Shown: piece after piece, positions 17,924 to 24,789 of the stretch
Numbering within the stretch: position 1 is the stretch's first letter
How the letters are laid out: each line of letters begins with the position of its first letter
Assembly (NCBI GenBank): GCA_947258375.1
Contig: CAMYIJ010000020.1
Coordinates: 44,838 to 108,837 of the forward strand
Source: an uncultured Acidimicrobiaceae bacterium
GTDB lineage: Bacteria; Actinomycetota; Acidimicrobiia; Spongiisociales; UBA5794
Reading direction: 5' to 3'
Length of the DNA: 64,000 nucleotides
Notes under the pieces: generated by a model
Told to the model about the DNA's origin: nothing
The model's input: the letters and a program-made list of their open reading frames with translations, nothing else
Databases searched by the model: none
Program-made: the position numbers and the translations under genes

Positions 17924-18120
17924 TTCGGCTTCGAGCCGCGGCCTCGGGCCGCCGGCGAGCTAGCGCACCAACACGAAGCGTAGCTGGCGGCCGGAGCCCC
18001 CAGCCGACCGGGCTGGATCGGCACGCGGCGGATCAGCCCGGTCGAATGGAGACCGGTCGGGCCACACGATATGTTCGGTTGCCCCTCGTAGACGCCGGTG
18101 ACGCAGACGCACCGAGTTGT

Positions 18121-18606
18121 CTAGTACCCCGCGGCTGCTCCCATCACCCGGAAGACGACACGTGAACTGCTGAAATCGGCGGCGGGGATAACCGCGACTT
18201 CACCGCGGATGTTCCGGAACGACTCGGTGCCACCGGTCACTGCGAACACCGTGTCACCGGCCGCGAACTCGTCGAAGCCGATCGGCCCGGCCGCTGTGAT
18301 GTCCCCTTCCGGCAGGCGAAAGACAAGGTGGCACATGTACTTGTCAAGCGCTTCAGGATCTGCATCCAGATTGACGCATTGCCCTCCGTCCCATCCGTCG
18401 ATGGGCACACCGTCTGTGGTTTCCATCCGATCCTGGAACGTCCAACCCCATTCGTAGTAAACGTCATGCTCCACTTGCGGGATGGCAATGATCTCGAATC
18501 CGCCCCCCCGGTTCTCACCTGTTCCATACGCTGCACCGGCTGTGGCAATCAGGCCTGCCACCATCAAGGTCAACAGCGCGACGGTGAAAGTGCGTCGCAC
18601 ACTCAT
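18121..18606 (-). CDS. Secreted allene-oxide-cyclase/dirigent-like barrel protein
   Basis: 161 residues with a clear Sec signal peptide (positively charged MSVRRTF, hydrophobic core to about residue 24, AGA-type cleavage near GAA). The mature part has the C-terminal pattern VFAVTGGTESFRNIRGEVAV seen in dirigent and AOC-like beta-barrels, where TGGT and RG are conserved. Plant relatives guide radical coupling or cyclise oxylipins; the bacterial role is unknown. Its ribosome binding site lies inside a leader hairpin, described separately. Confidence 0.62.
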   Translation of the reverse strand: MSVRRTFTVALLTLMVAGLIATAGAAYGTGENRGGGFEIIAIPQVEHDVYYEWGWTFQDRMETTDGVPIDGWDGGQCVNLDADPEALDKYMCHLVFRLPEGDITAAGPIGFDEFAAGDTVFAVTGGTESFRNIRGEVAVIPAADFSSSRVVFRVMGAAAGY

Positions 18607-18636
18607 GGTTCCCTCCTACTCGTCGGGGAGGGAGCC
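18607..18636 (-). promoter_or_regulatory. Leader hairpin that covers the ribosome binding site
   Basis: On the minus strand the leader reads GGCTCCCTCC, ten loop bases, then GGAGGGAACC directly followed by ATG at 18606. The two arms form a 10-bp stem with one G-T wobble. The strong Shine-Dalgarno sequence is fully inside the stem. Such a structure would lower translation unless it is melted or bound, as in RNA thermometers or translational attenuators. Confidence 0.6.
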
Positions 18637-18861
18637 ACTCGGACACGAACGCCGTCGCCCCCTCCGACTCATCGACCTCATCAGGCGTAGCAGCCTTCTG
18701 CAAGAGAAACCAGGGCCGAAGGGCCGTTTTATGGCTGAGGCGATTGAGCGATCGATCGCGCGCCGCGGCCGCGAGAGGCAGGACACAATCGATTAATGCC
18801 CCAAACCTCGGCGGTGGTCTATCGTGACGCCCGGCTGGAACAATCAGTGAGAAGGAGCAAG

Positions 18862-19332
18862 GTGCCCTCGAAGAACATCTGGATCGCCCTGACGATTGCG
18901 ATCATCTGGGTGGTCGTCTTGATTACGAGCCTCGGAGCAGCCGAGCTGACGTTCGGCGATGAGCCCGTCATCCTCAGGCCGGCCGCGATTGTCAATTGGT
19001 TCTGGGGATTGCTCGCCACCGTGTTCGTGTTGCGTACGACCCTCTTCCGCCGTCCCGAGGAGCTGGGATGGGGCCAGACCGACGCCTACCCGTGGATCAC
19101 GGCCGTAGTCGGGATTACGTGGATCATCGCGCTCTTGGCAACGAACATGGCCCCTGAGGTCGTCGTCAACGAGGACATCACCGTCCCGATCGCCTCGATC
19201 GTCGCCCCACCGATCGCGGTTGCGGTGACGCTCTACGCCTGCGACTTCCTGATCAGCGGCTTCGCGTCGCGCAAGCCACTGGCCGAAGTGGTGCAATATG
19301 GCGAAGGTTCGCCGGACCCTGCGGACTACTAG
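18862..19332 (+). CDS. Four-helix membrane protein of unknown function
   Basis: 156 residues from a GTG at 18862 preceded by AAGGAG (18852-18857) with good spacing. An ATG at 18796 would add 22 non-conserved-looking residues and has no such site. Hydrophobic segments lie near residues 10-29, 44-63, 79-98 and 110-130. No domain is recognised. The C-terminal tail is polar and acidic. The gene is followed 13 bases later by a lipoprotein gene, so they may be co-transcribed. Confidence 0.6.
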   Translation: MPSKNIWIALTIAIIWVVVLITSLGAAELTFGDEPVILRPAAIVNWFWGLLATVFVLRTTLFRRPEELGWGQTDAYPWITAVVGITWIIALLATNMAPEVVVNEDITVPIASIVAPPIAVAVTLYACDFLISGFASRKPLAEVVQYGEGSPDPADY

Positions 19333-19345
19333 GCACATCTGCCAG

Positions 19346-19903
19346 ATGCGGACACGAATCACCCTCGGTTGCCTGTCGATCGTTCTGGCCCTGGCGGCGT
19401 GCGGCACCGACCAGCTGTCGCTGCCCGACTACGTCGACGAACTCAACGCTGTGATCGAGGATGGAAGCGATCAGATCGAGCCCCTCTACATCGAACTCCT
19501 GAGTGCAGGTGAGCCGACGCTGGAAGGGATGAGGTCGGTTCTCGATCAGGAGGTGGCAATCAGAATCGAGATCCAGGACGAATTCGCCAACCTGAAAGCA
19601 CCCGATCAGATCGCCGAGCTGCATGACGCCCTGGTCAATTGGCATGGGCAGATGATCCAGGCCCAGGAGCTGCTGGGCTCGCGGGCCAACTCGGCCACGA
19701 CTTGGAGCGAATTCGAGCAGAGCGACGAGTTCCGCGAGTTCGATGCCGTCATGGAGGAAGGCCTTGCGGGCTGTCTCGAGCTCCAGGCCAAACTCGACGC
19801 GACTGAAGCCCGCGGGGTCTTCAGCGACACACCGTGGATCCCCGGGGAGCTCAAAGAGGTGGTCGACGCCGCCCTGGGATGTGACTCACCGCTCGGCGAG
19901 TAG
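19346..19903 (+). CDS. Lipoprotein of unknown function, paralogue A
   Basis: 185 residues from ATG 19346. The signal peptide ends in a lipobox with Cys19 (LALAAC-GTD). The mature part is helical and acidic. It shares with the protein at 23435-24055 the start CGTD-SL-YVD-LNA, the middle AELHD and the C-terminal block QAKLDATEARGVFSDTPWIP, then EVVDAALGC, so the two are paralogues in one neighbourhood. Two cysteines, one before the block and one in LGC, are conserved between them and may form a disulfide. The protein is anchored at the outer face of the membrane; function unknown. Confidence 0.7.
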   Translation: MRTRITLGCLSIVLALAACGTDQLSLPDYVDELNAVIEDGSDQIEPLYIELLSAGEPTLEGMRSVLDQEVAIRIEIQDEFANLKAPDQIAELHDALVNWHGQMIQAQELLGSRANSATTWSEFEQSDEFREFDAVMEEGLAGCLELQAKLDATEARGVFSDTPWIPGELKEVVDAALGCDSPLGE

Positions 19904-19988
19904 GTCGCGGACGAGAATTCGCGGCGGCGCCCATCTCCCCCGTCGTCACGATTGCTAGCTTGGGATACGGACCAACCGGGAGTTTCTG

Positions 19989-20360
19989 ATGCCCCTGCCC
20001 AAGTGGCTTGCTCAACTCAACAAGCGGACCTTCAACAAACTGGAGGTCAAGCGCGGCAAGAGGCCGGTGCTCGCTCACGTCGGCAGATCATCCGGCAAGG
20101 CGTACCACACGCCGCTCGATGCCCATCCCGTCGATGGTGGCTACATCTTCATTGTCAACTATGGCGCACGCTCGGACTGGGTGAAGAACATCCTTGCGGC
20201 GGGCACGGCGCAACTCACCGTCGACGGTAGGACCATCGAGCTCGAGTCTCCGCGGCTGGTGACCAAGGATGTCGCCTGGCCGCAGATGGCCGCCGACACC
20301 AAGGAGCTGCCCGGCTGGCTGAACATCACTGAGTTCCTCCAGATGGACATCAGCCGGTAG
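19989..20360 (+). CDS. Deazaflavin (F420)-dependent nitroreductase-family protein
   Basis: 123 residues, the usual size of single-domain split-barrel F420 enzymes. Diagnostic elements are HVGRSSGKAYHTPLDA (the GRxSGxxxxTPL cofactor loop) and IVNYGARSDWVKNILAAG. The family includes the nitroimidazole-activating Ddn of mycobacteria. Natural substrates are poorly known, often quinones. F420 itself should therefore be made by this organism, which fits an actinobacterium. Confidence 0.8.
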   Translation: MPLPKWLAQLNKRTFNKLEVKRGKRPVLAHVGRSSGKAYHTPLDAHPVDGGYIFIVNYGARSDWVKNILAAGTAQLTVDGRTIELESPRLVTKDVAWPQMAADTKELPGWLNITEFLQMDISR

Positions 20361-20381
20361 GAGCCGGGAGACGGCGGCCTC

Positions 20382-20753
20382 TCAGACGTGCTGATCCATG
20401 AGGATCACATTGCCGTCGGGATCGGCGACCATGAAGCTGGCCGGGCCGCTCGGGCTCTCGGCGGTCGTATCGGAGATCGGTTCGATACCGAGGTCCGCCA
20501 GTTGGGCACGGAGTTCTCTGACGTCGGTGAATTCATCGACCGCCGTGCCGAGGCCCTCCCACCCGGGATTGAACGTCAAGATGTTGCCCTCGAACATGCC
20601 GTGGAAGAGGCCGATCACGGTCACTCCATTGGACACGATCGTCCACGTCTCACCGTCGCCGGCGACCATGCCGAACCCGAGCTTCTCGTAGAACGCTCGG
20701 GACGTGGCCATCTCCGCGACGGACAGACTGACTGAGAATGCGCCTAGATCCAT
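20382..20753 (-). CDS. VOC (glyoxalase/bleomycin-resistance) family protein
   Basis: 123 residues from ATG 20753; the open frame upstream of it is not conserved-looking. The fold signs are SVSLSVAEMATSRAFYEKLGF at the start (strand then helix with FYEKLGF) and SFMVADPDGNVILMDQH at the end (DPDGN). Some metal ligands are absent: the first strand has Ser/Ser in the usual His position. It may be a binding protein rather than an enzyme. Confidence 0.78.
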   Translation of the reverse strand: MDLGAFSVSLSVAEMATSRAFYEKLGFGMVAGDGETWTIVSNGVTVIGLFHGMFEGNILTFNPGWEGLGTAVDEFTDVRELRAQLADLGIEPISDTTAESPSGPASFMVADPDGNVILMDQHV

Positions 20754-20893
20754 TTCGGCTCCTTCATCGCAGCGGTTGCCCGGGCACCCTACGCCGCGAT
20801 GATCGAAGCCTGCCCGCTGTGCCCTGACGGGATGCACACTCGCCCGTTCCCATCCCAGTTGGTCGCCTTGGATGCAGACGCGACAATGGACGG

Positions 20894-21304
20894 ATGACAA
20901 CCGTCGACGCGGCGCAGCGTTGGTGCGCGACTTGGAAGTCCGCATGGGAAGCACTCGACGCTGAGGCGATCGTGGCGCTCTACGGGGCCAACGCGGTTCT
21001 CTCCACCGAAGCTTTCCGGCAACCGTATCGAGGTCGTGACGGGGTGCGTGCCTACGTGAGCCGTGTATTTGGCGAGGAGGATGACCCGCAGGTTCATATG
21101 GGCGCTCCGATCGTGGACGGTGACCGGGCCGCAGTGTCGTGGTGGGCGTCGCTTCGCGAAGACGGCACTGACACAACCCTGGCCGGAACCTCGATCCTGC
21201 AATTCGACGCGGACGGGCTGGTGACCGACCAATGGGATACATGGAATGTCGTGCGGGAGCGTCGCCGACCCCCGGCAGACTGGGGCCCATTCGCAGTCGG
21301 TTGA
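20894..21304 (+). CDS. SnoaL/NTF2-like protein
   Basis: 136 residues. The pattern WKSAWEALDAEAIVALYGANAVLSTE is the helix pair that opens an NTF2-like cone fold. It is followed by the strand run APIVDGDRAAVSWWAS and TSILQFDADGLVTDQWDTWNV. These proteins bind small hydrophobic ligands and can be isomerases or hydrolases. No partner is evident, and the MerR gene downstream is separated by its own promoter. Confidence 0.72.
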   Translation: MTTVDAAQRWCATWKSAWEALDAEAIVALYGANAVLSTEAFRQPYRGRDGVRAYVSRVFGEEDDPQVHMGAPIVDGDRAAVSWWASLREDGTDTTLAGTSILQFDADGLVTDQWDTWNVVRERRRPPADWGPFAVG

Positions 21305-21345
21305 CAGGTCATGGACGTTTTGGGCAGCCGTGTCCATGAATCCGC

Positions 21346-21376
21346 TTGACTCTCCCCTAGGGGGAGGCCCGACTAT
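21346..21376 (+). promoter_or_regulatory. MerR-type promoter/operator with 19-base spacer
   Basis: TTGACT (21346-21351) and GACTAT (21371-21376) are separated by 19 bases, longer than the optimal 17. The spacer holds the near-dyad CTCCCCTAGGGGGAG (21352-21366). A dyad in an overlong spacer is the hallmark of promoters that MerR-family proteins activate by untwisting DNA. The regulator gene starts 22 bases downstream, so autoregulation is likely. Confidence 0.75.
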
Positions 21377-21397
21377 TGGGAGGACAGGAGGTACAGA

Positions 21398-22216
21398 GTG
21401 AATCTGGTTCCCATCGGGCGGTTCTCGAAGATGACGCGGCTGTCGGTCAAGGCGCTGCGGTTGTACGACGAGATGGGCCTACTCCGTCCCGCCCACGTCG
21501 ACCCGTCGTCCGGCTACCGGTACTACGAACTCGGGCAGGCGAATCGGGCGGAGGCGGTGCGGATCCTGCGTTCGGTCGAAATGCCACTCGACGAGATCCA
21601 GGTGATTCTGGCGACCGACGACCCCGAGCTGGTCCACAAGCAGCTTGTCGCCCATCGCGAGCGGCTGGCCGAGAGGCTGGCAGCTCAGGAACGCACACTC
21701 GCCTACCTCGAATCACTCATCCAACGCGAGGAGGGGATCATGCCCTACGAAGTCGAGATCATCGAAGAAACCGCCCAACTGGTGGCCGCTACAAAGGTCC
21801 ACACGAACCTGCGCACCATTGGCAACGACATCGGAGCCGGGTTCGGATCGCTGATGCAAGCGATGGGCCGGGAGGGAGTCACGCCGGCGGGTCCCCCGCT
21901 GATCGTCTATCACGACGTGATCGACGAGGAGACCGACGGCGACATCGAGATCTGCGTGCCGGTCGCCGGCGCCATCTCAGGCGACTCCAACGTGTACGGG
22001 CGGGAACTGGAAGCCGCCACGGTGGCGACTGCCCTCCATCGCGGGCCCTACCAGGAGATCGCGCGGGCGTACCACACGATTACGGGGTGGATATCCGACC
22101 ACGGCCACGAGATGGCCGGGCCGCCGCGTGAGATCTACCTCAACGACCCGCAAACCGTCCCGCCCGAGGAACTCCTCACCCGCGTCGAGTTCCCGATCTG
22201 CTCCGAGGCCGGCTAG
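21398..22216 (+). CDS. MerR-family regulator with GyrI-like effector domain
   Basis: 272 residues from a GTG preceded by AGGAGG. Residues 1-70 are the winged helix (FSKMTRLSVKALRLYDEMGLL, then SGYRYYELGQ). Residues about 75-110 form the dimerisation coiled coil. Residues 118-272 are a GyrI/BmrR-type ligand domain. This is the architecture of BmrR-like regulators that sense hydrophobic cations. No efflux gene is adjacent on the same strand; the visible target is its own promoter. Confidence 0.86.
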   Translation: MNLVPIGRFSKMTRLSVKALRLYDEMGLLRPAHVDPSSGYRYYELGQANRAEAVRILRSVEMPLDEIQVILATDDPELVHKQLVAHRERLAERLAAQERTLAYLESLIQREEGIMPYEVEIIEETAQLVAATKVHTNLRTIGNDIGAGFGSLMQAMGREGVTPAGPPLIVYHDVIDEETDGDIEICVPVAGAISGDSNVYGRELEAATVATALHRGPYQEIARAYHTITGWISDHGHEMAGPPREIYLNDPQTVPPEELLTRVEFPICSEAG

Positions 22217-22239
22217 CGGGTTCGCCGTGGGCAGCGGCA

Positions 22240-22483
22240 CGCTTGCCGGCCGAGCATACGCGGCCGCAGCCGCCGCGCTCGGGATCGCGTTACTGGTGGA
22301 AGGTCTCGCCGTCCATGCCACAGCGCCATCGCGGGCGTTACTGCGAGTGGGGCATCTTGCCGTCGTCGCCGGCGCCGCGCCGGTCGCCGGCTCGTGCTGC
22401 ATTACGACCACGACTTTGAACTAATCGCGCGAGTCACCGGCCAGCCTATGGAATGGATCCTGCCGGCGGGCACCGTGGCTTGA
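22240..22483 (+). pseudogene. Remnant of a VapC (PIN-domain) toxin gene
   Basis: The last 30 codons, from 22391 to the TGA at 22481, read LHYDHDFELIARVTGQPMEW and then ILPAGTVA, which is the C-terminal end of a VapC toxin of the mycobacterial type. The segment just before it (VGHLAVVAGAAPVAG, from 22347) matches the preceding helix but in another frame. Restoring one C at about 22391 joins them as VAG-LVLHYD. The N-terminal PIN aspartates and an antitoxin gene are absent. It is a decayed fragment following the MerR gene. Confidence 0.65.
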
Positions 22484-22502
22484 CGAACAGGGCTTCGTGT
22501 CC

Positions 22503-23357
22503 TCACACCTCCAGCTGGAGAAGGTCCCGCCCGACAACTACCTCGCCCTCGTAGATCTGCTGGATCTCCGTGGCGAGGCTGTCGAGAAGCTCCGGCGACT
22601 TCCGCCGGAGGTGCGTGAGCACGACTTTCCGGCATGCGGCATCGGCGGCGATGCGGGCAACCTGGGGCCCGCCGGCGAGCACACTTTCGCTGAGAAACCG
22701 GGTCTCATCAGAGTCGATCTCGTCGCCGGCGAGATAGCAGTTGATGACAAGAACGTCCGCGCAGCGAGCCAGGCGGGCCAATTCTCTTCCGGCGACGGCA
22801 TCGCCGGTGATAGTCACCGCTCCCCCACCGCTTTCGATCCGGTAGCCGATCGCGGTCCATTCGTCGTCCATCAGCCCGATGCCGCTCTCTCCGTGTTCCA
22901 CTCTCCCGACGGAGACCTGAACCGCGGCGCCCGGCTCGACAACCCCATCCTCGATGTCGATGACTTGCACCATCTCGGTCACGTGGGCGATCGGCGCGCC
23001 ATTCACCTCTGCCTCACGAATCCGGAACCGGATGTCGGACCCGTACACGGGGCCGAACAGCGCGGCGACGATGGCGCCGGTTCCCCGCGGCCCGTACACG
23101 GGCAGCGTGCGCTCGCGCCCGTTATTCCAAGCCGCCATCAGCAAGTCGCCGAGCCCGCCGATGTGGTCATAGTGGTTGTGCGTGATGAACACTGCGTCGA
23201 GTTGCTCAGGCGCCACGGCGACCTTGGCGAGCTGGGTCGCAACGCCGCGTCCGGCGTCGAATAGCAGGCGAAGCCCGCCGGCCTCGACCAGGGTCGCCGG
23301 CCCTTGCCGGTCAGGGTCCGGTCGGGGGCCGCCCGTCCCGAGGAGCGTGAGTCGCAT
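22503..23357 (-). CDS. MBL-fold metallo-hydrolase (RNase Z-like group)
   Basis: 284 residues. LTLLGTGGPRPDPDRQGPAT is the opening loop, and THNHYDHIGGL is the HxHxDH zinc motif. VTITGDAVAG supplies the bridging Asp, and KVVLTHLRR the last His. The overall form resembles the RNase Z/arylsulfatase-like branch but lacks clear tRNA-processing inserts. It is likely a cytoplasmic phosphodiesterase or lactonase-type enzyme with unknown substrate. Confidence 0.84.
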   Translation of the reverse strand: MRLTLLGTGGPRPDPDRQGPATLVEAGGLRLLFDAGRGVATQLAKVAVAPEQLDAVFITHNHYDHIGGLGDLLMAAWNNGRERTLPVYGPRGTGAIVAALFGPVYGSDIRFRIREAEVNGAPIAHVTEMVQVIDIEDGVVEPGAAVQVSVGRVEHGESGIGLMDDEWTAIGYRIESGGGAVTITGDAVAGRELARLARCADVLVINCYLAGDEIDSDETRFLSESVLAGGPQVARIAADAACRKVVLTHLRRKSPELLDSLATEIQQIYEGEVVVGRDLLQLEV

Positions 23358-23434
23358 CGCCGGATCATAGGGAGGATCGTCTCCCCTTCACGCCTCACCT
23401 CGTAGACTCGCCGGCACACGAGGGTGGCGGCGGA

Positions 23435-24055
23435 ATGCGCACGACGGCAATGAAACGACTAGCAGCACTGATGGTCCTGGCGTTGCTTATCGGCGGCTGC
23501 GGAACTGACGAGATGTCGCTGACCGAATACGTCGACTACCTCAACGCCATGGAGGCGCGGGCGAGTCAACGTGCCGATGCCCTGGCTGCCGCCTCGGCGG
23601 ACATCACAGACTTCACGCCGCAGCACCTGCAGGCATCACTCGAGGCTGCCGTCGAGATCCGGAAGGAGATCGAAGAAGCCACGGATGGCATCGTGCCACC
23701 GGCGCAGGTGGCTGAGCTCCATGACCTCATCTTCGATTGGCAGACTCAATTCATGTCGGTCGAGCAGGCTCTGGCAGCGCGGGCGGGCACCACGGAGGAC
23801 ACGGATGCCGATTGGACGCAGCTCTCCGCCAGCCCGGAGATGGCCGCCTACCGTGCCTCACTCGCCGAGGGCAAGCAGGTGTGCAATGACTTCCAGGCCC
23901 GGCTTGACGCCACGGCCGACAGAGGAGTCTTCGCCGACACTCCCTGGATACCCACCGAGATGGCCGAGGTTGTCGAAGCCGTCCTCGGCTGCAGGTGGTT
24001 CCCGGAGGACCCGGCGACCGTCTACCAGTGGCCTCCACCATCGGCCGACTCCTAG
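23435..24055 (+). CDS. Lipoprotein of unknown function, paralogue B
   Basis: 206 residues, or 201 if the ATG at 23450 is used. The lipobox is LLIGGC with Cys22. It is a clear paralogue of the protein at 19346: shared blocks are CGTD-MSL-EYVDYLNA, PAQVAELHDLIFDWQTQF, and QARLDATADRGVFADTPWIP followed by EVVEAVLGC. The C-terminal tail rich in Pro and Trp is unique to this copy. Its stop codon shares the palindrome CTAG (24052-24055) with the stop of the convergent transporter gene. Function unknown. Confidence 0.7.
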   Translation: MRTTAMKRLAALMVLALLIGGCGTDEMSLTEYVDYLNAMEARASQRADALAAASADITDFTPQHLQASLEAAVEIRKEIEEATDGIVPPAQVAELHDLIFDWQTQFMSVEQALAARAGTTEDTDADWTQLSASPEMAAYRASLAEGKQVCNDFQARLDATADRGVFADTPWIPTEMAEVVEAVLGCRWFPEDPATVYQWPPPSADS

Positions 24056-24765
24056 GTGAGCAGCAGACGCAGCGTGTAGCCGCCCATCACCGCCCAGAAC
24101 AGCACCGAATAGCCCCGTTCGCCCATCGCCTGATTGATCTTCCGCCCGGTGAAGGTGGCGACAACCATCAGCGGTATGGCAAGGACGGCCAGTAGCGGGG
24201 CTGATCCATCCAGCAGCTGCGCCTCAGCGAAGACGGCGGCCTTGGTGGCATCGCCCGCCAGCGAGGCGAGGGAGGCGGCCCCGACGAAGTGGGCACGGTC
24301 CAGGTCGAGCTGCCGAATCGCCATGCCCTTGAGCGGGCCGGACGTCCCGGAGAACCCCGAAGTCGCTCCGGCCCCAAAGGCCAGCAGTGGCCCCCCGACC
24401 GAGCGCAATCGCGACAGATCGAAACGCTCGGCGATCAAGGCGAGCACGAAGCTGACTATCACGGCAACAGTGACCAGGTCCTCCGGGGACGACACGAGCA
24501 ACCGGGCGCCAATCGCCGCCCCCAATGCCACGAGACCGACCACAACCGCCGCCTTCTGAAGAGGGAGGGTCCGGCCGTAAGCGATGACCTTGACCACGTT
24601 GTTGCCGGCAAGCAGCAACGCCGCCAGCGCCACACCCTCTTTGGTGCCGAGCACCAACGCCAGAGTGGGAACGAGGATCAGCGAGCCGCCGAGCCCCGCC
24701 GAGGCGGAAACGGCGAACGCCGCGGCGACCGCGACCAGCGTGAGCACTGCGATAAGGGGGTCCAC
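24052..24765 (-). CDS. TauE/SafE (TSUP) family membrane transporter
   Basis: 237 residues with about eight membrane segments. The N-terminal repeat has SASAGLGGSLILVPTLALVLG and the second half the matching GAGATSGFSGTSGPLKGMAI, the two inverted repeats of the TSUP family. Members export sulfite, sulfonates or organosulfur acids. It is slightly short for the family but begins and ends as expected. No sulfur-metabolism gene is next to it. Confidence 0.8.
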   Translation of the reverse strand: MDPLIAVLTLVAVAAAFAVSASAGLGGSLILVPTLALVLGTKEGVALAALLLAGNNVVKVIAYGRTLPLQKAAVVVGLVALGAAIGARLLVSSPEDLVTVAVIVSFVLALIAERFDLSRLRSVGGPLLAFGAGATSGFSGTSGPLKGMAIRQLDLDRAHFVGAASLASLAGDATKAAVFAEAQLLDGSAPLLAVLAIPLMVVATFTGRKINQAMGERGYSVLFWAVMGGYTLRLLLT

Positions 24766-24789
24766 CGCGCTTCGCCCCTCCGCTTCGCT

